DNA of 64,000 nucleotides from Streptomyces sp. CB02009. Its GTDB lineage: Bacteria > Actinomycetota > Actinomycetes > Streptomycetales > Streptomycetaceae. The stretch covers positions 500,441 through 564,440 of the forward strand of contig NZ_LIVV01000002.1 in assembly GCF_001905825.1 (NCBI RefSeq), read 5' to 3'. Shown here piece after piece: positions 1 through 8,560 of the stretch; within the stretch, counting starts at the first letter, position 1; every line of letters starts with the position of its first letter. A program made the position numbers and the translations under genes. Under the pieces are notes generated by a model. That model was not told the origin of the DNA. It did no database searches and saw nothing but the letters and a program-made list of their open reading frames with translations.

Positions 1-67
1 GAGCCCCGCGCGCCCCCCGAACCGCATGCACACCCCCCCTCGTACGTACGTCACGGAGTCACCCCGC

Positions 68-1732
68 ATGAACGGCACCACCACCCCCTCCTCCGCTTCC
101 GCCGACCTCCTCCTCACCGGCGCCCGGATCCACACCGTCGACCCCGCGCTCCCCGAGGCCGAGGCCCTCGCCGTCCGCGACGGCCGGATCGTCTGGATCG
201 GCACCGACGCCGAAGCGGGCGCCTGGGCCGGGCCCGGCACCCGGGTCCTCGACGCCGGCGGGCGGCTCGTCCTGCCCGGCTTCGTCGACGCCCACAACCA
301 CGTCCGCCTCGGCTCCGACGACGCCTGCGTCCAGCTCGCCGGCGCGAGCACCCTCGACGCGATCCACGACCGCATCCGCGCCTGGCACACCGCGCACCCC
401 GACGCCGAGTGGATCGAGGCCGAGGCCTTCGACTACTCCGCCGTCCCCGGCGGCCGCATGCCGACCGCCGCCGACCTCGACCCGGCCACCGGCGACACCC
501 CCGCCCTCGTCCTCAGCTACGACGTCCACACCGCCTGGCTCAACACCGCCGCCCTCCGCACGCTCGGCGTCGACCGCGACCACACCGACCTCCCCTTCGG
601 ACGGGCCGTCACCGACCCGACGACCGGCGAACCCACTGGATTCGTCAAGGACTTCGCGGTCAAGGGGCTCTCCCGCGAAGGCCACCGCGCCCTGCGCGAG
701 CTCGGCGTCCCCTGGGCCGCGCCGGACCGGCAGTACGGCCGGCTCGCCAAGAGCCTCGACGACGCCATCGGCTTCGGCATCACCACCGTCGTCGAGCCCC
801 AGAACTCGCTCGACGACCTCGCCCTCTTCCAGCGCGCCCGCGCCGAGGGCCGCCTGCGCTCCCGGATCGTCGCCGCGCTCTTCCACCCGCGCGGCACGAC
901 CGACGCCGACCTCGACGAATTCCGGGCCGCGGCCGAGGAGTTCGCGGACGACCGGCTGCGGGTCGGACCGCTCAAGCTCTACATCGACGACGTCGTCGAA
1001 CCCCGTACCGCCGCGCTCCTGGAACCGTACGCGGGCTGCGGCCACCACCGCGGCGACACCTTCTACCCGCCCGAGGAGTTCGCCGAGCTGCTCACCCGGC
1101 TCGACGCGCACGGCTTCCAGTGCTTCGTCCACGCCACCGGCGACCGCGGCATCCGGACCGTGCTCGACTCCGTCGAGCGGGCCCGCGCCGCCAACGGGCC
1201 CCGCGACGCCCGCCACCAGGTCGTCCACGTCGAGTGCCTCGACCCGGCCGACACCCCGCGCTTCGCCGAACTCGGCGTCGTCGCCTGCATGCAGCCCCGG
1301 CACGCCGCTCCGGACATCGCGGGACCCGGCAAGGACTGGGCCGAGAACGTCGGACCGGACCGCTGGCACAAGGCCTGGCCGCTGCGCAGCCTGAGCGAGG
1401 CGGGCGCCGTCCTCGCCCTCTCCAGCGACTGGAACGTCGCCGAGATGGACCCCATGGTCGGCATCCACGCCGCCGTGACGCGCCGCCCGCCCGGTGGCGG
1501 GGAGGCGTGGACGGCGGGCGAGACGATCGACGTCGAGACCGCGGTCGAGGGCTACACGATGGGCTCGGCGTACGCCAACTTCCTGGAGGACGAGCGGGGT
1601 TCCCTCACCGTCGGCAAGCTGGCCGACTTCGTCGTGCTCTCCCGCGACATCCTGCGCATCGCCCCGGAGGAGATCCCGGGCACGGTGGCGGAGACGGTCG
1701 TGGTGGGCGGCGAGGTGGTCGTGGAGCGCTGA
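68..1732 (+). CDS. YtcJ-type metal-dependent amidohydrolase
   Basis: A 554-aa member of the amidohydrolase superfamily, YtcJ-like branch, expected to hydrolyse an amide or related bond in a cytosolic substrate that cannot be named. The metal-site motifs are visible: the HxH strand in GFVDAHNHVRLG near residue 88, a Lys in GFVKDF, His in CFVHATGDRG, and the terminal Asp in LSSDWNVAEMDP. The C-terminal GSLTVGKLADFVVLS segment is the usual beta-sandwich return. An upstream in-frame ATG at 26 exists; the ATG at 68 is preferred because GGAG lies 9 nt upstream and homologues begin close to the LLLTGARI strand. It stands alone, with no partner gene beside it. Length is normal for the family. Confidence 0.85.
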   Translation: MNGTTTPSSASADLLLTGARIHTVDPALPEAEALAVRDGRIVWIGTDAEAGAWAGPGTRVLDAGGRLVLPGFVDAHNHVRLGSDDACVQLAGASTLDAIHDRIRAWHTAHPDAEWIEAEAFDYSAVPGGRMPTAADLDPATGDTPALVLSYDVHTAWLNTAALRTLGVDRDHTDLPFGRAVTDPTTGEPTGFVKDFAVKGLSREGHRALRELGVPWAAPDRQYGRLAKSLDDAIGFGITTVVEPQNSLDDLALFQRARAEGRLRSRIVAALFHPRGTTDADLDEFRAAAEEFADDRLRVGPLKLYIDDVVEPRTAALLEPYAGCGHHRGDTFYPPEEFAELLTRLDAHGFQCFVHATGDRGIRTVLDSVERARAANGPRDARHQVVHVECLDPADTPRFAELGVVACMQPRHAAPDIAGPGKDWAENVGPDRWHKAWPLRSLSEAGAVLALSSDWNVAEMDPMVGIHAAVTRRPPGGGEAWTAGETIDVETAVEGYTMGSAYANFLEDERGSLTVGKLADFVVLSRDILRIAPEEIPGTVAETVVVGGEVVVER

Positions 1733-1745
1733 GCGGTAGAGCGCG

Positions 1746-1860
1746 GCGCTACCCGACGCGACCCGACCCGGCCCGGCGCTACCCGACGCGACCCGACCCG
1801 GCCCGGCGCTACCCGACCCGACCCGGCCCGGCCCGGCGCTACCCGACCCGGCCCGGCCCC
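1746..1860. repeat. 30-bp GC-rich tandem repeat
   Basis: About 3.8 copies of a 30-bp unit starting gcgctacccgac. Copies 1 and 2 (1746-1775 and 1776-1805) are identical; later copies diverge. A second, 26-bp motif (gggccgcggccgaccgg...) is repeated at about 1867-1918. The repeats lie downstream of the amidohydrolase and behind the end of the minus-strand propeller gene. No coding role is seen. Confidence 0.85.
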
Positions 1861-2008
1861 GACCCGGGCCGCGGCCGACCGGCCCCGGCCCGGGCCGCGG
1901 CCGACCGGTCCCGGCCTGGGCTGCGCCGTCCCGAGCGGGCCCGGCCGCCCGGCTGCGGGCGCCCCGCCCCGGCCGGCGCCGTGGTCCGGAGCGGGCCCCC
2001 GGTGCCGG

Positions 2009-2914
2009 TCAGTGGCCGCCGTCCGCCGCCTTCACCGCCATCCGGCGCTCGAAGGTCCGGCCCGCGTCCCGTGACTCGTACACCCCGTCCCCGGTGGCGA
2101 CGAACAGCCGGCGGGCGTCCACGACGGTGAGCGCCTGCGGTGCCCCGCCGGGGACGGTGGAGACGAGGCTCCAGGCGGCGCCCCCGTCCGTACTCCGGAA
2201 GAGGACGCCGTCGGGATCGACGCCGAAGAGGGCGTCGGGGGAGCCCCACGACAGGTACGCGAGAACCCGGCCCGCGCCCGGTGCGAAGGTCCTGCCGCCG
2301 TCCGTGCTGCGGGCCACCCCGGACTCGGTGGAGGCGAGGACCGTCGCCGGATCGGCGGGGGAGACGGCGATGTCGAGGGCGCGCAGCGCCGCGCGGTCGT
2401 CCCAGGTGATGCCGTCGGCACTGGCCCGGAGGAGCCCGTTCGCGCTGTCGTACCCGTAGACGGTGGAGTCGCGCGCGGTGTCGAGGGCGTGGAAGTCGAC
2501 CTGCCCGGCGAGTGACGTCTCCCGCCAGGTGAGCCCGGAGTCGGTCGAGGTGACGAGGCCCAGGTCGGCGGGGCCGCCGGTACCGGGGGCCGGGTGTCCG
2601 CTGGCGAGGAAGTCGCCGTCGGCCGTGACGGTGAAGCCCATGAAGTCGTCGCGGCGGTCGCCGACGAGGACCGGGGAGCCGTCGGCGCCGGGTGTGTGGA
2701 TGCCCTGGTGGGTGGCGACGTAGAGGCGGCCGCCCCGCAGGCCGAGCCCGTGGACGTGGCTGAGGGCCGTCGCCGGACCGTCGTCCTGGGCCGTGTCGCC
2801 GGAGGAGGCGCGGGACGGCTCGACGGACGGTGAACACGCGGCGAGAGCGAGCGTCAGGGTGAGGGTGAGGGCGGCAGCGGCGGTGGCCGGCCGGCGGGTG
2901 GAGTGCGTCGTCAT
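2009..2914 (-). CDS. BNR-repeat beta-propeller lipoprotein (F510_1955 glycosylhydrolase-like)
   Basis: A 301-aa exported lipoprotein. The N-terminus has a long Ala/Leu/Thr signal segment ending in LALAAC, a lipobox Cys. The mature part carries repeated sialidase-type Asp-box strands, for example STDSGLTWRE, STDGGRTFAP, STDGGAAWSL and SRDAGRTFER, typical of a beta-propeller. It resembles the family annotated as F510_1955 glycosylhydrolase, but no catalytic residues can be assigned, so enzymatic activity is open. The start is MTTHSTRR, 27 nt inside the longest frame. It is the last gene of a leftward group with DUF305 and DUF6153 proteins, which suggests a role at the cell surface with them. 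Confidence 0.75.
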   Translation of the reverse strand: MTTHSTRRPATAAAALTLTLTLALAACSPSVEPSRASSGDTAQDDGPATALSHVHGLGLRGGRLYVATHQGIHTPGADGSPVLVGDRRDDFMGFTVTADGDFLASGHPAPGTGGPADLGLVTSTDSGLTWRETSLAGQVDFHALDTARDSTVYGYDSANGLLRASADGITWDDRAALRALDIAVSPADPATVLASTESGVARSTDGGRTFAPGAGRVLAYLSWGSPDALFGVDPDGVLFRSTDGGAAWSLVSTVPGGAPQALTVVDARRLFVATGDGVYESRDAGRTFERRMAVKAADGGH

Positions 2915-3049
2915 CGTTCTTTCGCCTGGGAGCAGGGGCACGCGGCGGGGGCGGCCCGCCCCGAAGGGGGACGGACCGCCCGTGGCGCGCGGACAGGTAC
3001 GAGTGCCGGTTGCCGGGTGCCGGTGTACGGGAAGGGGAGCCGGACCGGG

Positions 3050-3742
3050 TCAGAGCCGGTCGAGGATCTTCTTCAGGGCGGCGACCTCGTCGGACTGGGT
3101 CCGTACGACGTCGTCGGCAAGCGCCTTGGCGGTGGGGTTCTCGCCGTTCTTCTGCTCGTCCTTCGCCATGTCGACGGCGCCGTCGTGGTGGGCGATCATC
3201 AGCTCGGCGAACGTGCGGTCGAAGGCCTTCCCCTTGACGGCCGCGAGGTCCTTCATGTCCTGCTCGGACATCATCCCGGCCATGCCGTGGCCGCCCGCGC
3301 CGCCGGCTCCGTGACCGGCGGACTCGGGCTTGCCCCAGCCCTTGAGCCAGGCCTTCATCTTCTGGATCTCGGGGTCCTGGGCCTGCTCGATCGCGGTGAC
3401 CAGCTTCCTGATCTCGGGGTCCTCGGCCCGGCCCTCGGCGAGCTCCGCCATCTCCAGGGCCTGCTCGTGGTGGGGGATCATCATCTGGGCGAACATGACG
3501 TCGGCGTCATTGAAGGGGCCGGGTGCGGCGGACGCGTCGGAGGAGCCGGAGCCGGAGCCGGAAGCAGACGCGGACGCGGACGGGGCGGCCGACGGGGAAC
3601 CGGACGGGACGGCGGACGCGGCGCCGTGGTCCATTCCGCTCGTGCCGTCGTCCGTGCCGCAGGCGCTGAGCAGCAGCCCGGCCGCGGTGGCGGCGCCGAC
3701 GAGGGCGATCTTCCTGGCGGTACGGCGGGTGAAGGAACGCAT
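3050..3742 (-). CDS. DUF305 domain lipoprotein
   Basis: A 230-aa lipoprotein (signal GAATAAGLLLSAC) with a Ser/Ala/Gly-rich linker at about residues 40-75 and a DUF305 helical bundle after it. The two DUF305 hallmark segments are clear: MMIPHHEQALEMAELA and LMIAHHDGAVDMA, each with paired His and flanking Met. A Met/His/Gly-rich loop (GHGAGGAGGHGMAGMM) lies between them. DUF305 proteins have a ferritin-like four-helix fold and often sit beside copper genes; the His/Met content fits metal binding, which is inference. It lies between the DUF6153 and propeller genes on the same strand. Confidence 0.85.
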   Translation of the reverse strand: MRSFTRRTARKIALVGAATAAGLLLSACGTDDGTSGMDHGAASAVPSGSPSAAPSASASASGSGSGSSDASAAPGPFNDADVMFAQMMIPHHEQALEMAELAEGRAEDPEIRKLVTAIEQAQDPEIQKMKAWLKGWGKPESAGHGAGGAGGHGMAGMMSEQDMKDLAAVKGKAFDRTFAELMIAHHDGAVDMAKDEQKNGENPTAKALADDVVRTQSDEVAALKKILDRL

Positions 3743-3833
3743 GAGTGATACCTCGTGTACTGGTCGTGCGGACGGAGAGGAGCAGGCCGAAGACGTTCAC
3801 GGGCAGCGCGAGGCGCCCGCGGCGGCGTACGGC

Positions 3834-4250
3834 CTAGATCCGCAGGACGGACAGCCGGGCGAGGTCGGGAGGTATCGGCGGGGGCGCGTGTGGGCCCAGC
3901 GCGGGCGTCAGCCGCGCGAGCAGCAGGGTGAGCCAGTCGGGGCGGCGGCCGAGCGCGGCCCTGACGAGCCCCGCGAACAGCCAGCCGGCGAGGACGGCCA
4001 CGCACAGGGTGGTCATGTCCATCCCCGGCCCCGGCTCGTGCCCCGCGTCGGCGTCGGAGCCCTCGTCACCGGCACCGTGCGGCGCGACGGAGTGGTGGGC
4101 GGACGCCGAACCGGTCTCCATGCCGCCGGACCCCTCGGGGTGGCCGACGGCGTGCATCAGGAACACCCCGAGCGCGAGCACGACGACGAGCAGAAGGTGC
4201 GCCAGGGCACCTTCCGCTCGTCTGCGGCGTTCCGCTCGGTGTGTGCGCAC
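3834..4250 (-). CDS. DUF6153-like small membrane protein
   Basis: A 138-aa protein with an N-terminal membrane segment (ALAHLLLVVVLALGVFLMHAVG), a His/Met/Gly-rich extracytoplasmic stretch (GSASAHHSVAPHGAG, GHEPGPGMDM), a second hydrophobic segment (TTLCVAVLAGWLFAGLV), and a Pro/Leu-rich tail. This layout matches the Streptomyces family I know as DUF6153, commonly next to DUF305 proteins. The GTG start is supported by AGGAGG 8 nt upstream. It is the first gene of the leftward group. The His/Met loop is consistent with metal handling; function is otherwise unknown. Confidence 0.7.
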   Translation of the reverse strand: MRTHRAERRRRAEGALAHLLLVVVLALGVFLMHAVGHPEGSGGMETGSASAHHSVAPHGAGDEGSDADAGHEPGPGMDMTTLCVAVLAGWLFAGLVRAALGRRPDWLTLLLARLTPALGPHAPPPIPPDLARLSVLRI

Positions 4251-4275
4251 GTCCAGGACCTCCTGGCCGCCGACA

Positions 4276-4292
4276 ATACCGGACGGGGGTAT
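4276..4292 (-). promoter_or_regulatory. CsoR-like operator (ATACC-N7-GGTAT)
   Basis: On the minus strand the site reads ATACCCCCGTCCGGTAT: 5-bp inverted arms around a C/G-rich 7-bp centre. This is the architecture of copper-responsive CsoR operators in actinobacteria. It lies 26 nt upstream of the DUF6153 start, and a TATTGT element that could be the -10 overlaps its downstream arm. No csoR gene is in the window. Confidence 0.5.
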
Positions 4293-4302
4293 CAGGGGCG
4301 CG

Positions 4303-4650
4303 TCAGGGCTGCGGGGTCTCTCCCGCCATCGCGGCGGCCATCCGCAGGTGCGGAGCGGCCTCGTCCGTGCGCCCCAGGCGCTCCAGGGTGCGGCCCAGCA
4401 TCAGTCGGGCGTAGTGCTCGACCGGGTCGCGCTCCAGGATCGCCCGCAGCTCGGTCTCGGCCCGGGAGAGCTGGGCGGAGTGGTAGTAGGCGCGGGCGAG
4501 GAGGAGTCGCTGCGCCGTCTGCTCCGGGTGCTCCGCGACCAGTCCGGTGAGGATGCGGACGGCTGTTCCGTACTCCTTGGCGTCGAAGAAGAGCCGGGCG
4601 CGGTCCCAGCGCTCGCCGGCCGTTCCGAACTCGTAGTACGTGTCGCTCAC
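4303..4650 (-). CDS. Small tetratricopeptide-repeat protein
   Basis: A 115-aa cytosolic protein made almost wholly of TPR helices: a RARLFFDAKEYGTAVRILTGL repeat, then AQRLLLARAYYHSAQLSRAETELRAIL, then HYARLMLGRTLERLGRTDEAAPHLRMA. TPR proteins are scaffolds, so no reaction can be assigned. The start is GTG at 4650, giving VSDTYYEFG, with AAAGGGCGAG upstream; longer in-frame extensions run antisense through the pirin gene and are not credible. It is divergent from the pirin gene and shares its 120-bp control region. This small family is common in Streptomyces. Confidence 0.8.
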   Translation of the reverse strand: MSDTYYEFGTAGERWDRARLFFDAKEYGTAVRILTGLVAEHPEQTAQRLLLARAYYHSAQLSRAETELRAILERDPVEHYARLMLGRTLERLGRTDEAAPHLRMAAAMAGETPQP

Positions 4651-4719
4651 TTGCTCGCCCTTTCCCGAGGCCCGGATCTGCCACCCTGTGAGGTGGTCGA
4701 CCACGTCAACACACCGAGA

Positions 4720-4737
4720 TGGTTGAACATTCCACCA
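4720..4737. promoter_or_regulatory. Inverted repeat in TPR/pirin divergent region
   Basis: TGGTTGAA-ca-TTCCACCA, an 8-2-8 inverted repeat with one mismatch, lies in an AT-richer stretch about 34 bp upstream of the pirin ATG. A second, perfect 12-bp palindrome (GTGGTCGACCAC) is at 4693-4704. Both could bind a dimeric repressor; the regulator is unknown. Confidence 0.4.
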
Positions 4738-4770
4738 AGGGTGCCGTCTCCGGACAGGAACAGGTTGAGC

Positions 4771-5736
4771 ATGAGCAATCTTGATCGTCAGGCCGCGCTG
4801 ACCGTGTGCGGCGGCCGCGGGTTCGTCGTCGCCGAGCCGGTGCGGGAACTCCTCAGCCCCCGCCACGTCCGGCTCGGCGAGTCGACCGAGGTCCGCCGAC
4901 TGCTCCCCAACCTGGGCCGGCGGATGGTCGGGGCCTGGGCCTTCGTCGACCACTACGGTCCCGACGACATCGCCGACGAACCGGGCATGCAGGTCCCGCC
5001 GCACCCGCACATGGGACTCCAGACCGTCAGCTGGCTCCACGACGGCGAGGTCCTGCACCGCGACTCCACCGGCAGCCTGCAGACCATCCGGCCGCGCGAG
5101 CTGGGCCTGATGACCTCGGGCCGGGCCATCTCCCACTCGGAGGAGAGCCCGCGCCCGCACGCCCGCTACCTCCACGGCGCGCAGCTCTGGGTGGCGCTCC
5201 CCGACGCCCACCGGCAGGTGGAGCCGCACTTCCAGCACCACGCGGACCTGCCCCGGGCCACGAGCCCCGGCCTGACGGCCACGGTGATCCTGGGCGAGCT
5301 CGACGGAGCCGTGTCGCCGGGCACGACGTACAGCCCGATCGTCGGCGCCGACCTCGCGCTCACCTCCGGCACGGAGGCCCGCCTCCCGCTGGACCCCGAC
5401 TTCGAGTACGCGGTCCTCGCCATGTCCGGCGAGGTCCACGTGGACGGGGTCCCGGTCCTGCCCGGCTCCATGCTCTACCTCGGCTGCGGCCGTACCGAAC
5501 TTCCGCTGCGGGCGGCCTCCGACGCCGGTCTGATGCTCCTCGGCGGCGAGCCGTTCGAGGAGGAGATCGTCATGTGGTGGAACTTCGTGGGCCGCACCGA
5601 CGAGGAGATCCGCGAGGCGCGCGAGGCCTGGACGACCGGCACCCGCTTCGGCGACGTGAAGGGCTACGACGGCGATCCCCTGCCCGCCCCGGAGGTCCCG
5701 GCCGCCCATCTGAAGGCCCGGGGACGGGTGCGCTGA
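4771..5736 (+). CDS. Pirin family protein
   Basis: A 321-aa bicupin. The N-terminal pirin domain carries the metal-binding signature: HPHMGLQTVSWLHDGEVLHRDS gives the His-x-His and later His, and HSEESP the last ligand region. A C-terminal pirin domain follows from about residue 190 (LDPDFEYAVLAMSGEVHVDGV). Bacterial pirins are iron proteins, some acting as quercetin dioxygenases or as metabolic regulators; the substrate here is unknown. The ATG at 4771 (MSNLDRQAAL) is chosen because the much longer upstream extension is antisense to the TPR and DUF6153 genes. It is transcribed divergently from the TPR gene. Confidence 0.88.
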   Translation: MSNLDRQAALTVCGGRGFVVAEPVRELLSPRHVRLGESTEVRRLLPNLGRRMVGAWAFVDHYGPDDIADEPGMQVPPHPHMGLQTVSWLHDGEVLHRDSTGSLQTIRPRELGLMTSGRAISHSEESPRPHARYLHGAQLWVALPDAHRQVEPHFQHHADLPRATSPGLTATVILGELDGAVSPGTTYSPIVGADLALTSGTEARLPLDPDFEYAVLAMSGEVHVDGVPVLPGSMLYLGCGRTELPLRAASDAGLMLLGGEPFEEEIVMWWNFVGRTDEEIREAREAWTTGTRFGDVKGYDGDPLPAPEVPAAHLKARGRVR

Positions 5737-5758
5737 CCACGGAGCACGGGCGACCCGC

Positions 5759-7261
5759 TCACGGCGGACCCTCGCCCCGCTCCCGTTCCTGCTCCAGCAG
5801 GGCCGACAGGTCCTTGAGGCGGTCGAGACCGTGGACGGCGCGGGAGATCCGGGCGTTCTGCTCCAGCCTGCCGCGATGACGGTGCAGGAAGTTCCAGTAG
5901 CCCGCCGTGAACGGGCAGGCGTCGGCCCCGACCCGCCGGTCCGGGCGGTAGGGGCACGGTCGGCACAGGTCGCTCATGCGATCGATGTAGGCGCCGCCCG
6001 ACGTGTACGGCTTCGTGGTCATCCGGCCGCCGTCCGCGTACTGCGACATGCCCACCACATTGGGCAGCATCACCCAGTCGTACCCGTCGACGAAGCAGCG
6101 GTGGAACCAGTCCGTCACGGCGGCCGGATCCCAGCCGCGCTGGAGCGCGTAACTCCCCAGCACCATCAGCCGCGGAATGTGATGCGTCCATCCCGTGTCC
6201 CTGACCTGGCGCAGCACCGTGGCCACGCACCGGGCCGACACGGCGTCCGCGTCCAGCTCGTTCCACCAGTCGGGCAGGGAGCCGGTGTGGCCGAGGGCGT
6301 TCGACGTCCGGTAGTCCTCACCGAAGTACCAGTAGAGCTGCCAGACGTACTCGCGCCATCCGGCGATCTGCCGGACGAAGCCCTCGACGGAGTTCAGCGG
6401 TGCCTCGCCCGCGCGCCAGGCCGCCTCCGCGCCCTCCACGCACTCGACCGGGTCGAGCAGCCCCAGATTCAGGGACGAGGACAGCAGACTGTGGCTCATG
6501 ACCTCGTCGTCGGCGAGCATCGCGTCCTCGTACGCGCCGAAATCCGCGAGCCGGTGGCTCAGGAAGCGCCGCAAGGCGCTCCGGGCCTCCCGGCGGCTCG
6601 CGGGAAACCGCCGGGGCCCGTCGCGGCCGACGAAGGAGACGTCCCCGTCGCGCTCCCAGCGGTCGAGGTCGCGGCGGACCTCCTCGTCGACGGCGTCCTC
6701 CCGCGGCCGGTAGGGGGCCGCGACCCCGAGCGTCCGCCGTCCCGGCGGCGGCTGCTCCCGGTTCTCGTGATCGAGGTTCCACGTGCCGCCCGCGGGCTCC
6801 CCGCCGTCCATCAGGAGCGCGTGGTCACGGCGGACGTGCCGGTAGAAGGACTCCATCCGCAGGCCCCGCTGCGCCTCCGCCCAGCCGCGGAAGTCGTCCT
6901 GGCGGAGGAGGAAGCCGCGCGGCGGGAGCACGGTGACGCCGTCCAGGGAGCGCACGAGAGCCAGTGCCGCCCGGGACGTCGGATGGTGCACCGTCACCGG
7001 TCCGCCGCCCACCGCCTGACGCAGCCCCTCCCGGTAGGTGTCGGCCCGTACGTACGTCACGCGGTCGCCGAGTTCGGCCGCCCGGTGCCGCATCGCGGAG
7101 AGGATCAGATGGGCCTTCGCCCGGTGGAAGCGCCGACGACGGAAGACGTCGCGGGACTCGATCATCACCACGGGGGCGTCGCGCGCGGGCCCCTCACCGT
7201 CCGCCCCGTCGAGGAACCCGGGCCCCAGCTGGTCGCCGAAGAGCCAATGCGTGCTGGTCAT
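5759..7261 (-). CDS. FeS bacterial (6-4)-type photolyase (PhrB-like)
   Basis: A 500-aa protein of the cryptochrome/photolyase family related to deoxyribodipyrimidine photolyases. It opens with MTSTHWLFGDQLGP, the characteristic N-terminus of this branch. Four Cys expected for the [4Fe-4S] cluster are present with spacings 88, 3 and 13 residues (RCVATV, then CRPC, then DACPF), the same pattern I recall for Agrobacterium PhrB (C350, C438, C441, C454). FAD-region motifs include WREYVWQLYWY, TGWTHHIPRLMVLG and DWVMLPNVVGMSQYADGG. The enzyme should repair (6-4) photoproducts using blue light. The MTSTHW start is chosen because the longer frame runs antisense into the SDR gene. Confidence 0.88.
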   Translation of the reverse strand: MTSTHWLFGDQLGPGFLDGADGEGPARDAPVVMIESRDVFRRRRFHRAKAHLILSAMRHRAAELGDRVTYVRADTYREGLRQAVGGGPVTVHHPTSRAALALVRSLDGVTVLPPRGFLLRQDDFRGWAEAQRGLRMESFYRHVRRDHALLMDGGEPAGGTWNLDHENREQPPPGRRTLGVAAPYRPREDAVDEEVRRDLDRWERDGDVSFVGRDGPRRFPASRREARSALRRFLSHRLADFGAYEDAMLADDEVMSHSLLSSSLNLGLLDPVECVEGAEAAWRAGEAPLNSVEGFVRQIAGWREYVWQLYWYFGEDYRTSNALGHTGSLPDWWNELDADAVSARCVATVLRQVRDTGWTHHIPRLMVLGSYALQRGWDPAAVTDWFHRCFVDGYDWVMLPNVVGMSQYADGGRMTTKPYTSGGAYIDRMSDLCRPCPYRPDRRVGADACPFTAGYWNFLHRHRGRLEQNARISRAVHGLDRLKDLSALLEQERERGEGPP

Positions 7262-7519
7262 ACCGGTCCCGATCCGCTCCGACCCGTGGGACGCCTTGTG
7301 GCATCCACTCCGACTTCGCCGCGCGGGCGCGCCGCGGATGCGGGTCCCCGCGGACGTCCCCGGGAACGCCCGCCTCGGGAACCGGGTGCGGGGAGCCGCA
7401 TCCCCGCGGGTCGCCCCGGGGGAAGTACAGACGGCCGAGTCGGTCCGTCGGACGGGCGGAGCACGCGGCCGCGCCCGCGCCGCACGGCGGCACACCGAAA
7501 GGTCCGGGAGGTCTCGAAC

Positions 7520-8182
7520 ATGGCCGGGGAAAAGGTACTCGTCGTGGGTGCGACGGGAATGATCGGCGGTCTGGCGACGCAGACGCTGGTCGACCGGGGC
7601 GGTGCCGTCGCCGTGGCCGGCCGTGACGCACGCGAGCTGGCGGAGCGGTCGAGCTGGTGGGGGAGCTGCCCGTACCGCGCGTTCGACGCCTACGACCTCG
7701 CGGGCGGGGCCGCGCTGGCGTCGTGGGCAGCGCAGGCCCTCGGGGGACTGGACACGGTCGTCGTCACCGTCGGGGTGGCCGGCTTCGGCCGGGCGGAGGA
7801 CGTCACCGACGCCGCCGCGGAACACCTCATGACGGTCAACGCCCTCGCGCCCATGGCCGTCGTCAGGGGAGCCCTGCCGGTCCTGGAGCCTCCCGCGACC
7901 GTCGTGGTCGTCACCGGTCTGATCGTCGACAGGCCGATGCGCGCGACAGCCGACTACACGGCGGCGAAGACGGCGCTCGCGGCCTGGCTGGGCGTGGTGC
8001 GGAGAGAGCAGCGCGACCGCGGGATCTCCGTCGTGGACGTGCGTATGCCCCACCTCGACGGCGGGTTCGCGGACCGGGCGTTCGTCGGCAGCCCCCCGCC
8101 GCTGCCGCCCGGCGCGGACGCGGCGGAGGCGGTGGCGCGGTACGTGATCGAGCCGATCACCGCCGCCGCTCGGACCCGGTGA
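7520..8182 (+). CDS. Short-chain dehydrogenase/reductase
   Basis: A 220-aa SDR of classical type. The NAD(P)-binding glycine motif is VVGATGMIGG near residue 8; the NAG-equivalent strand reads TVGVAGFG; and the active-site YxxxK is YTAAKTAL. The product is somewhat short, and the catalytic Ser position is replaced within VVVVTGLIVDRP, so classical catalysis is uncertain. The start MAGEKVLVVG is preceded by a weak purine run (gggaggtctcgaac). It is divergent from the photolyase, with about 258 bp between starts. The substrate is unknown. Confidence 0.75.
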   Translation: MAGEKVLVVGATGMIGGLATQTLVDRGGAVAVAGRDARELAERSSWWGSCPYRAFDAYDLAGGAALASWAAQALGGLDTVVVTVGVAGFGRAEDVTDAAAEHLMTVNALAPMAVVRGALPVLEPPATVVVVTGLIVDRPMRATADYTAAKTALAAWLGVVRREQRDRGISVVDVRMPHLDGGFADRAFVGSPPPLPPGADAAEAVARYVIEPITAAARTR

Positions 8183-8195
8183 CGGAGCGGGCGAT

Positions 8196-8218
8196 CCCGC
8201 CCGGCCGGGCCGGGCGGG
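8196..8218. terminator. Convergent hairpin terminator
   Basis: A 9-bp perfect stem (cccgcccgg / ccgggcggg) with a 5-nt loop lies between the converging SDR gene and the small membrane-protein gene. There is no U-tract, as usual in Streptomyces; it could serve both directions. Confidence 0.55.
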
Positions 8219-8221
8219 GTC

Positions 8222-8401
8222 TCAGAAGGCGACGGTCCTGAAGATGAAGAACAGCCCTCCCATGACCGCACCCAGGGCGATGAGGGAGAGCCAGAACATC
8301 GGGTGCTCCCAGATGCCGCCGTCGGGGCGCTCCTGGTGGGCCGAGGACGTGGAGCCCTCCGCGGGCGGGGTCTCCTGGGGTGGTACGAGCGGCTGAGTCA
8401 T
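8222..8401 (-). CDS. Small single-TM protein, DUF6480-like
   Basis: A 59-aa protein with a Pro/Glu-rich soluble start (PPQETPPAEGSTSS) and one C-terminal transmembrane helix (FWLSLIALGAVMGGLFFIF). The PPxETPPAEGS motif followed by a lone helix recalls the Streptomyces DUF6480 family, as far as I remember it. The ATG at 8401 is the natural start; a longer in-frame extension to 8554 has no family support. It precedes nothing on its strand except the SDR terminator. Function is unknown. Confidence 0.6.
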   Translation of the reverse strand: MTQPLVPPQETPPAEGSTSSAHQERPDGGIWEHPMFWLSLIALGAVMGGLFFIFRTVAF

Positions 8402-8560
8402 GGCCTCTCCCCGGGTGGTACGGGACGGCGTTCGGCCGCCTGTCCCTCCACCGTCCCTCGATCCACCGGGGTCCGCCACGCGCGTCGCTCGTGCGTCGAA
8501 GTCGCGCCCTCCGACCCGGCCGGTCACGGAGGGTGGGCGTGCCGCCGCGCCCACCGGGCC

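Noticed and set aside
409..2130. Long plus-strand frame through the amidohydrolase and the tandem repeats
   Set aside because: It is Arg/Pro-rich out-of-frame translation of GC-rich DNA, with no family motif; the amidohydrolase frame explains the region.
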